A stretch of 64,000 nucleotides of DNA from Achromobacter sp. AONIH1 (GTDB lineage Bacteria; Pseudomonadota; Gammaproteobacteria; Burkholderiales; Burkholderiaceae_B). Numbering within the stretch: the first letter of the stretch is position 1; each line of letters starts with the position of its first letter. The notes beneath the pieces were generated by a model. It had not been told where the DNA came from and did no database searches. It saw only the letters and a program-made list of their open reading frames with translations. The stretch spans positions 4,340,001 through 4,404,000 of the forward strand of contig NZ_CP026124.1 in the NCBI RefSeq assembly GCF_002902905.1. The letters are read 5' to 3'. Of the stretch, positions 39,901 through 46,125 are shown in pieces. Both the position numbers and the translations under genes were made by a program.

Positions 39901-40092
39901 GCCGATCCGGGCGAGCACGGCGGCGTAGTTGCCATTGACGGTGGCCGGCGACGTGCCGGCGCCGAACAGGGCCTGCAAGGCGGGCGAGGCGGGCAAGGTC
40001 GTGGCCGAGCCCAGCGCGTCGGTCAGCAAGGCCGCCGCGGCATTCAGCACGGCTTGCTGCCGCGTAGTCCCACCGATGAATGCGATTGGCAC
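36892..40092 (-). CDS. PQQ-type beta-propeller protein of unknown function
   Basis: 1066 residues, no signal peptide. Residues 1-180 are mostly helical with PPPPPAP linker; about 190-470 form a beta-propeller of PQQ-like repeats (SGPVDATPVATGNTVWFCTGQGNLVSV, GGTT-type blades with ALHAYDTYQGQDLWTY). A Ser/Thr/Ala-rich middle follows, and the last 250 residues are helical with basic patches (EVKKFGTPGKAKYNLGKVAKRLYNLTRMSGRLLDAVYLQ). The blades are clearly paralogous to those of the neighbouring PLD fusion (VDATPV..WF.T.QGNL.SV in both). No catalytic motif recognised. Possibly an assembly platform for the cluster enzymes. Confidence 0.7.
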   Translation of the reverse strand: MPIAFIGGTTRQQAVLNAAAALLTDALGSATTLPASPALQALFGAGTSPATVNGNYAAVLARIGTLTITFDLTKPLSVQMMDGICMQIVNSTTTTDTAQVLDACWQQVYLDSASGTIALAASLMHELGVAYAGLLDFEGSSSLSGAQALAASDPASASVSAMNYVQALYPLLELPPPPPAPGGIAIPTVGTLLNFYQTVDGSVLPGMAPLVQSPVTAPPLGYGRLAMFGESGAQMSALHAYDTYQGQDLWTYSAPIVSGPVDATPVATGNTVWFCTGQGNLVSVDMTTPATPGVQSALTFMNAASQSKVTATLLGSDGATLYAVSSMGVYALTLGSQPAIKWSARTSTDFSACGATLAAGLPLAAAGSTLYGFNADGSSWTLARPAAVTLLASPGSGQALLNGQGDSFDVVDTATKAVAANVVPPGITGIDFSKVLLVGDRLVVPARSGQLAVYAWTFIDLPGTWWQCWSVTLSQPLSATPTLWGTTLMVQDGAGNLSAFDLYTGARRWRQTGTATASAALGASAMVNEADAALYPQGNFAGTPALVSALPSPLPAIASAMPGPSGSYALPSASGTTGGEIYLPSAALALSPAPTAIAGWGPDQVGALLTQQSLPYNGVTTRAWVRAATINCLGTWFVRDSANAVFGPNVAMIDFNGSSLPLASSVTAVVAVGGNGSPVPAGVQTALAMSGSTAQDTFQLYPGDLDFTERVNINAATLAQAQATLGTIVRSRGMTTPNVPGILAQLVELKFGIYPYPFQATGSSDVGPKGAPIAWTPAQITAGQITGTRTDTGQSATIAWADASSNPGWIKFDWIFSNPSQQIVMNTSNVLDPTWQDPVGNITTMDGAQDAFLQEIYLDTRQESLVASLYAAIGADLRAYYLAQLALEVKKFGTPGKAKYNLGKVAKRLYNLTRMSGRLLDAVYLQSLFSAPIALVYQIWSRIKGVGEAATETSIPVAQISAQTQALLTALQAQQGLDATSRQQVATDLQAIITALAANPLPSNFGALIDKCQLDCLTWVNSVFNSMLRANAGLQAYIDSLVAQSVTAGDVARSHPRIYEGPDDWS

Positions 40093-40116
40093 GGGCGCTC
40101 CTTCAAGCGGCGGGGC

Positions 40117-42924
40117 TCATAGGAATTGGGAGGGGTCGACAAAGGTCGTCAGGAACGACCAGGTGTAGCTGACCGGCTTCTGGGGCAGCGCGCTGTAGCG
40201 CAGCGGCAGCACGCCAACGCTGTTCGTCGTGGTTGTCGCATAGCTGTTGGCGTCGTTCCACCAGGCCGAGGGCGTCGTCATGCCCCAGTGCTGGAACAGG
40301 CGCTGGCGGATGCCCAGGGCGGTCGCGGAATCATTGATGAAGACGCTCATTTCGCCGTCCATGCGCAGGCTGCGGGGCGAGAAATTGGCGCTGCCCACCA
40401 CCGCGACGCGGTCATCGAACAGGGCGAGCTTGGAATGGACGTAGATGCCGCGGTAGTTGGCCGGCTGGCCCTGGAGCGCCTTGCCCGTGTCGGACGGCGG
40501 TGTGGCGAAGTAGCGCGCCGGGGAGCAGAAACAGACCTGCGGTTGCGTCGCGCTGTCGTGGATGTTCCAGACCTCGTGTATCCATACCCGGCGCGTTGTC
40601 CCGCCTTTGGTGAAGGTCACGGTGGTGTATTCGATGCCGCGCGGATCGAAGTTCAGCGAGGTGGTGTCCTGACTCGTGATGATGTCGCCGGCCTGCAGCG
40701 CGTAGTAGTCCCAGTCCTGCGAAGCGAGCTTCAGCGCGGCATAGGCATAGCGGATCAGTTTCAACTGTCCCTGTTCGATTGTGAAGTCGTCGCGGTACTC
40801 GCTCACGGTCGGATGAGGCACCATGACGATGACGCGGAAGCTGGCCGGCTGGGAGATCAGCCTGGCCGCCAGCGCCGCCACGATCTCGGAGGACGTGAAG
40901 GTGAAGTTCTCGAAGTAGATGTAGGACGTGGCCTTGTTGATGTTGACGATCAGCTGATCCAGGATTTGGTGCACGTCCGTCAGCAGCGCCTGGAGCTTGG
41001 AGGCCGAACCGCTCAAGTCCATCCGTTCGTTGCAGGTGATGGCCACTTGCGCGGGCACCTGCGGGGTCGAGGGCAGCGGCGAGACATACGGCGGCGGGGT
41101 GCCGGCCGGGCCGATGATGGAGTTGCGCGCGATCATCCAGTTGGCCACCTTGACATAGGTATTGCCGGACGGCGCGGGCTTGCTGTTGGCCTTGGACCAG
41201 CGGCGGTCGAATTCGGCTTCGATCAGATCGACGGCGGGGCCGGTCAGGGCCAGGCCGGTATCGTGCCAGCTGGCGCCGTCGTAGTTGCCGCTCTGGTCCA
41301 GCATGGTGTGGGCCTTGCTGTCGTAGTACGAGGGCGTGATCGTATTAAAGCCGGATACCAGGGCGATGCGCGTGCCGTTGACGCTGGCGATCACGATCTT
41401 CTGGTGGTTCGAGCCGAGTTCGGCAGGCAGGGGATACCAGTTCGGCCATTGCGCCTGGTAGTTTTCCAGGTAGACGGACACATTCGATGCCCCCTTGAGA
41501 CCCAGCGCGGTCTGGGCGTTCAGGCGATGGTCGCCCTTGAATGCGCCGTTGGTATCGAACAGCTTCTGGAAGAGCACCGCGCCCAGCGTCGTGGCGATCT
41601 GTGTGTTGGCCCAGTTGCCGATGTCGGTCATCGCATACGCGATGGATGTGTTCCACATCATGACGTAGGCGTTGTGGCCGGCGCTGCCGATGGCCTTGAT
41701 CAGGCCCTCGAACGAGACATCGGCGGGCAGGCTGGCCGGCGTGGCGAAGGACCCGTTGAGCACCGCGATCAAGACGTTGCGCATCGTCGGGAAGTACTCT
41801 TCGCCGTCGAGCAGGAAAGTCACGCTGGCGCTGTTCGGTCGCTGGATCACTTCCATGGCGGTCATCGCGGCCGAGGAAGCGCCGCTGGCCAGCACGGCCG
41901 CGCCGGACAGCACCGTGTTTTGCGACTGCAGATCGTAGGTGTAGAGCTTGCCGTCCGTCCCTATGCCGGCGACCAGCCCGCCAATCCGCACGGGTGGCGA
42001 TATGAAGCTGGAGAGACTGGTCATGTGCCACGCCAGGGTCGGGTCCAGCGTGCCGTCGGGATCGACACTGACCGTATTGAGCGTGAGCGTGCCATTGGTC
42101 GCGAACGACAGCAGGCTGTGGCCGAGTTCTCGCGTCCACGGCACCGCGCCCGCGCTGCTGGACAGGGTGAAGCGGCCCAGGCTCTGTTCATTTACGGTAT
42201 CAAGCAGCACGTATGCGCCATTCACGCTACCCATCAGCAGGCGGTCCTGGTCCAACGGGATCAGCACGCCGATGGCGGCTTCGGCTTCGATGGCCTTGGG
42301 CGCTTGTATGCCGTTGGGCGCCAGTGTCACCTCATACAGCGTCGACCCCGAAGCCACGAACAGCTGGTTGCCAAGCAGCGCGGGAGCCACGACCGTCAGG
42401 TCCACCCCGCCCAGGGTGGACCACAGCACCGTTGCCGTCGTGCCGGATACGGCCGCGCCGAACAGACCCTTGGCGGTGACCAGCACCAGCGTGCGATGGT
42501 CTCCCGTCGACAGCAGGGCCGACACCTTGCCCGGCGCCGTGCTGCCGCAGACATAGACAGGCGTGCCCAGCACGGGCGACGCGCTTTGCGGGCTGCTGAC
42601 GCTGATCAGGTTGCCCTGGCTGGTGGCGAACCACAGGACGCCGTCCATGACCACCGGCGTGGCATCCACGCTGCCGCTCACCGATACGGTGTTGGCCCAG
42701 CCGTCGGCGACCGGCGAAACGGCGGGGTCGTAAGCGTGCAGCAGCGTCGTCGACTGGGTGGTGCTTTCCCCGGCGTAGAGTATGCCGTTCCAGGCGAGTC
42801 CGGGCGCGGACAGGTATCCGCGCGACAGTGTGACCGTGCCCAGGACGGCGCCGGTGGCGCTGTCGGCGAACGCCAGGTTGCCCCGGTTGTCGCCGATGGC
42901 CAGAACATTGATGGGGGCCGTCAT
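40117..42924 (-). CDS. PQQ-type beta-propeller fused to a phospholipase D domain
   Basis: 935 residues. Residues 1-360 carry propeller blades (INVLAIGDNRGNLAFADSATGAVLGTV, GSVDATPVVMDGVLWFATSQGNLISV). From about 390 a phospholipase D superfamily domain: first HKD-like motif SNHQKIVIASVNGT near 506, second VHSKLALFDDRVAVVGSANFSPRS near 829. The second has the complete H-x-K-x4-D; in the first the Asp is Ser. PLD-fold enzymes cleave or exchange phosphodiesters through a phospho-histidine. In this cluster it may attach or transfer a phospholipid-like group. ATGA overlap with the FAAL gene. Confidence 0.85.
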   Translation of the reverse strand: MTAPINVLAIGDNRGNLAFADSATGAVLGTVTLSRGYLSAPGLAWNGILYAGESTTQSTTLLHAYDPAVSPVADGWANTVSVSGSVDATPVVMDGVLWFATSQGNLISVSSPQSASPVLGTPVYVCGSTAPGKVSALLSTGDHRTLVLVTAKGLFGAAVSGTTATVLWSTLGGVDLTVVAPALLGNQLFVASGSTLYEVTLAPNGIQAPKAIEAEAAIGVLIPLDQDRLLMGSVNGAYVLLDTVNEQSLGRFTLSSSAGAVPWTRELGHSLLSFATNGTLTLNTVSVDPDGTLDPTLAWHMTSLSSFISPPVRIGGLVAGIGTDGKLYTYDLQSQNTVLSGAAVLASGASSAAMTAMEVIQRPNSASVTFLLDGEEYFPTMRNVLIAVLNGSFATPASLPADVSFEGLIKAIGSAGHNAYVMMWNTSIAYAMTDIGNWANTQIATTLGAVLFQKLFDTNGAFKGDHRLNAQTALGLKGASNVSVYLENYQAQWPNWYPLPAELGSNHQKIVIASVNGTRIALVSGFNTITPSYYDSKAHTMLDQSGNYDGASWHDTGLALTGPAVDLIEAEFDRRWSKANSKPAPSGNTYVKVANWMIARNSIIGPAGTPPPYVSPLPSTPQVPAQVAITCNERMDLSGSASKLQALLTDVHQILDQLIVNINKATSYIYFENFTFTSSEIVAALAARLISQPASFRVIVMVPHPTVSEYRDDFTIEQGQLKLIRYAYAALKLASQDWDYYALQAGDIITSQDTTSLNFDPRGIEYTTVTFTKGGTTRRVWIHEVWNIHDSATQPQVCFCSPARYFATPPSDTGKALQGQPANYRGIYVHSKLALFDDRVAVVGSANFSPRSLRMDGEMSVFINDSATALGIRQRLFQHWGMTTPSAWWNDANSYATTTTNSVGVLPLRYSALPQKPVSYTWSFLTTFVDPSQFL

Positions 42925-44951
42925 GCCTCGGCTCCCGTCGCCAGGGCGGCGTCGGCCAGCTCGGCGGCCCCCAACCGCGCCGGGTCCACCAGGAACTCGG
43001 ACAGCATCGTGCAATTGGGATAGTCCCAGAACAAGGTGGCCTCCAGATCGACGCGGGATTGATCCCCGATGTGCATGGCGAGGTTGACCGCGGCGAACGA
43101 ATCCAGCCCGTACACGCCGAAATGGGTGTCCGGATTGATGTCCGCCTTCTGCATGTTCAGTTCCGCGGCCAGCAGCGCGGCCAGCCAGTCGCGGATCTGC
43201 GCCAGGGCCGTCTCGCGCGGCAGGCTGGCGAGGGCCGGCATGGCAGGCAGGGGCGGGCGGGTGCGCGACGTTTCCTGGCAGTGCGCGCGCCAGGACGACA
43301 GCGGGCTCAGGCGTCCGGCCCGGTGCGCGGCCGCCACGGCGCTGCGCCGGATCTTGCCGCTGGGCGTGCGCGCCAGGCTGCGTTCGCGCACCAGCACGAC
43401 CTCGTCGACGGCGATGCCGTGCTGCTCGGCCAGCGCGCCGCGAACCCGTTCCAGCAGGCCCGGCATGTCGGGATGCCGGCGGGGGACTTCCAGCACCACC
43501 GCGATGCCGGCCTCGTCGTCGCCGAAGGCGGCCGCGCCCATCTGCGCCAGTGCCGGCTCCAGCGCCCGGCAGCTGGCTTCCATGTCCTCGGCGTGATGAT
43601 TGCGGCCGCGAACGATGACGATGGCCTTGCTGCGGCCCACCACATAGAGTTCGCCCTTGTAGACGAAGCCCAGGTCGCCCGTTCTGACGTACTGGGCCGG
43701 ATCGTCCGGCAACTGTGCGTGGAAGGCGGAATCCTCGTCGCCCACGGGTTCGGCGACGCTGTCGCCGGCCACCCATATCTCGCCCACGTCATAGGGCGAC
43801 GCCTCGCTGCCATCCTGCTTGATGACGCGCACCGCCTGCAAGGGCGTGCCCAGTCCGACCAACCTGCGGTGTTCGCGGTCGGCTTTGGTCGTCAGCCGGA
43901 TCTGGCCGGCGGCCAGCGCGTTGCGGTCCACGTCCAGCAGGGACGGCTTGTGCAGATGGCTGCTGGCCGAAACGATCAGGGTCGCCTCAGCCAGGCCGTA
44001 GCAGCTGGTGAAGGACGCCATGCGGAAGCCAAAGCGGCGGAACCGGGTGGCGAACTGCCGCAGCGTGGCCGGGTTGACGGTTTCCGCACCATTGAAGGCG
44101 ACCAGCCAGCGGCTCAGGTCCAGGTTCGCGCGCTCGATCTCGTCGTCGGAGGCCGCCAGGCAGGACTCGTAGGCGAAGTTGGGGCCGCCCGAGGTGGTCG
44201 CGCCGGTCATCGTGATCGCGCGCAGCCAGTTCAGCGGCGAGCGCAGGAAAGTGCGCGGCGCCATCAGCGTCGTGCGAAAGCCGGCGTACAGCGGCTGCAC
44301 GATGCCGCCGATCAGGCCCATGTCGTGATAGGGCGGCAGCCAGACCAGTCCGCGCTGCTTGGAGGTATGCACGAACGCGCGACGGATCAGCTCGCTGTTG
44401 TGCAACAGGTTGCGATGGGAAATCCGCACGCCATGCGGCACGCCGACCGTGCCGGAACTGTATTGATGGATCGCGATGGCGTCCGGCCGGTTGCCGGACG
44501 GGCCGGCATCGGGCGGGCCGGCCAGGCAATCCTCCACCGCCAGCCAGCGCAGCGATGCCGGCTGCAGTGCCGGATCCCGCGTGGCCAGCGTCGCCCGGGT
44601 GGCGATGCCCCAGGTGGCCGCGCTGCCGGCGGCCACGTGCTCCAGCCTGGCGATGGCGTTCTTCTCGGTCGGCGGCTGCGTGGGCAGCGCCACCGCGCCG
44701 GCGCGCAGGATGCCGTAGAACGCGCGGACGAAATCCAGGCCCGGCGCGCAGGCCAGGATCACCGGCGCACCCGGCGCCACGCCAGCGGCGCGCAAGGCGG
44801 CGGCGACCCGGCTGGCCGCGAGGGCCAGGGTGGCGTAGCTGTCGGTGTCGACGATGTCGAGCCGGCTGTCCATGAAGGCGAATGCGGGCAGATCGGGTTG
44901 GTTCTCTGCGCGCCAGTCCAGCAGGGCGTCCAGCGACTGTGTTGGGTTCAT
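42921..44951 (-). CDS. Fatty acyl-AMP ligase fused to acyl carrier protein
   Basis: 676 residues. Adenylating domain of the FAAL type: P-loop-like YSSGTVGVPHGVRISHRN (the usual Lys of TxGxPKG is His), LPPYHDMGLIGGIVQPLYAGF, SCYGLAEATL, RTGDLGFVYKGELYVVGRSKAIVIVRGRNHHAEDME and the final lysine in ARTPSGKIRRS. The C-terminal 85 residues are a carrier domain with phosphopantetheine serine S618 in YGLDSFAAVN. It should activate a fatty acid as acyl-AMP and load it on its own carrier domain. No PKS or NRPS gene is near, so the acyl group may go straight to an amine or hydroxyl of the product. Confidence 0.92.
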   Translation of the reverse strand: MNPTQSLDALLDWRAENQPDLPAFAFMDSRLDIVDTDSYATLALAASRVAAALRAAGVAPGAPVILACAPGLDFVRAFYGILRAGAVALPTQPPTEKNAIARLEHVAAGSAATWGIATRATLATRDPALQPASLRWLAVEDCLAGPPDAGPSGNRPDAIAIHQYSSGTVGVPHGVRISHRNLLHNSELIRRAFVHTSKQRGLVWLPPYHDMGLIGGIVQPLYAGFRTTLMAPRTFLRSPLNWLRAITMTGATTSGGPNFAYESCLAASDDEIERANLDLSRWLVAFNGAETVNPATLRQFATRFRRFGFRMASFTSCYGLAEATLIVSASSHLHKPSLLDVDRNALAAGQIRLTTKADREHRRLVGLGTPLQAVRVIKQDGSEASPYDVGEIWVAGDSVAEPVGDEDSAFHAQLPDDPAQYVRTGDLGFVYKGELYVVGRSKAIVIVRGRNHHAEDMEASCRALEPALAQMGAAAFGDDEAGIAVVLEVPRRHPDMPGLLERVRGALAEQHGIAVDEVVLVRERSLARTPSGKIRRSAVAAAHRAGRLSPLSSWRAHCQETSRTRPPLPAMPALASLPRETALAQIRDWLAALLAAELNMQKADINPDTHFGVYGLDSFAAVNLAMHIGDQSRVDLEATLFWDYPNCTMLSEFLVDPARLGAAELADAALATGAEA

Positions 44952-45751
44952 TGCCGCGTCCCGGTGCTGGCTCGCTCGAAGAACGGCGTTTCGCGCGGGT
45001 CGAGCCAGTAGTTGTAGGTAAAGGCAGGCGCCAGGCATTCGACGAAGTGGGCCCAGCCCATGGGCAAGAGCAGCAGGTCGCCGGGGTACAGATCCAGGGC
45101 CACGGTGGGCACCGGATGGCCGGCCTCGCGGGGATCAAGCGGACTGCGCAGGAACGCGCTGCCCATCACCGATTCGGCCTGGATGTCCGGCAGCGCGCTG
45201 GGCGGATGCAGCCAGAAGCGCTTGTGGCCGATGACGCACAGCACGAAATTGTCCTGCGGGTCGGTGTGCAGGTTGGAGCACGAGCCCGCCGCGCCCATCC
45301 AGATGCAGGGCAGGTGCACCTCGTGCGGACGCAGGAAGGCCGGCCGCAGCAAGCCCAGCGCGTTGCGGAACTCCAGCGGCACCCGCAGGTTCCGGAATCG
45401 GACATAGAGATCCTGGCGCACCGTCTCGCCCAGGACAGCGGCGGCGAGATAGTCGTCCAGGCTGATCCGCGCGTCATTGGCGCTGCTGTCGATGGTGTTG
45501 TAGATGTGCGAGGGCTTCCAGCGCGGGTCGAGCATGAGCGCGCCCGCCCTGGCCCGCACGTCCTCGAAGGTGATGCCGTCCAGCGGGGTGCCGGCCAGGT
45601 AGCCGCGCACCACGACGGGCCGGGCCGCGCCGTTGAAGTGCGCGAGAATGTCCTCGTCCGGCGTATGCGCGCGCTCCAGGATCTCGACCCTGTCGAAGGG
45701 GCCCCGCCAGGTCCGCATCAGCCGCTGGATCTTGGCCGGATAGGCGCTCAT
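44948..45751 (-). CDS. JmjC/cupin_8-type Fe(II)/2-oxoglutarate hydroxylase
   Basis: 267 residues. The facial triad is H162-x-D164 (SNLHTDPQDNF) and H235 (MGWAHFVE), with K177 (GHKRFW) as likely 2-oxoglutarate contact. VVVRGYLAGTPLD near the N-terminus and YPGDLLLLPMGWAH are family signatures of FIH-like and RiPP-tailoring oxygenases that hydroxylate amino-acid side chains, often Asp or Asn. The gene lies directly after the acidic Asp-repeat protein gene with an ATGA overlap, so that protein is an attractive substrate. Confidence 0.85.
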   Translation of the reverse strand: MSAYPAKIQRLMRTWRGPFDRVEILERAHTPDEDILAHFNGAARPVVVRGYLAGTPLDGITFEDVRARAGALMLDPRWKPSHIYNTIDSSANDARISLDDYLAAAVLGETVRQDLYVRFRNLRVPLEFRNALGLLRPAFLRPHEVHLPCIWMGAAGSCSNLHTDPQDNFVLCVIGHKRFWLHPPSALPDIQAESVMGSAFLRSPLDPREAGHPVPTVALDLYPGDLLLLPMGWAHFVECLAPAFTYNYWLDPRETPFFERASTGTRQ

Positions 45752-46083
45752 GGACGTTCGTCCCCGTCGAGTCCCTCCGCGCCGGTCACGAAGTCGATGC
45801 CGGGTTCGGTGCGTTCCAGATCCTCCTCCAGGAACATTTCGAGCGTGACATCGACGTCGACATCGACGTCGACCTCGGTCTCGATGTCCGCCTCGACATC
45901 GGCGTCCACGTCGACGTCCACGTTGGGATCGTCGGGAATCTCGACATCGTCGCCGATGTCCAGCTCCTCTGGATTGTTCAGGCTGGCATCGTCCGAGGCA
46001 TTGTCGAATTCTTCGGATTGTTCGTCGAAATCGTCTTCCAGGTCCTGGCAGGTACCGCCTTCCAACAGTCGAGTGTTCGCCAT
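45748..46083 (-). CDS. Very acidic Asp/Val-repeat protein, possible precursor or scaffold
   Basis: 111 residues, 43 of them Asp or Glu and only three Arg, no Lys or His; predicted pI extremely low. Residues 55-79 are an almost pure (D/E)-(V/A/I/T) alternation (NVDVDVDADVEADIE..), coded by a degenerate GTCGAC/GTCGAT hexamer repeat. One Cys (C12). No signal peptide, no known domain. Coding is supported by the stop overlap with the JmjC gene and its place 42 bases after the borosin gene. Candidate roles: substrate of the JmjC hydroxylase, metal or cation buffer, or precursor peptide. Confidence 0.75.
   Translation of the reverse strand: MANTRLLEGGTCQDLEDDFDEQSEEFDNASDDASLNNPEELDIGDDVEIPDDPNVDVDVDADVEADIETEVDVDVDVDVTLEMFLEEDLERTEPGIDFVTGAEGLDGDERP
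45847..45921 (-). repeat. In-frame hexanucleotide repeat (Asp-Val codons)
   Basis: About 75 bases made of degenerate six-base units, GACGTC/GACATC/GATGTC types, encoding alternating acidic and hydrophobic residues 55-79 of the acidic protein. Unit changes keep the frame, so length may vary among strains. Confidence 0.8.
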
Positions 46084-46125
46084 GTCAGTGTCCGGGCTAT
46101 GAGTCAGATTAGGGGCGGGCGGGCG

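Noticed and set aside
45780..46102. Plus-strand Ser/Thr repeat protein opposite the acidic gene
   Set aside because: It is the reverse reading of the Asp-Val hexamer repeat; the minus frame is supported by its ATGA overlap with the JmjC gene.
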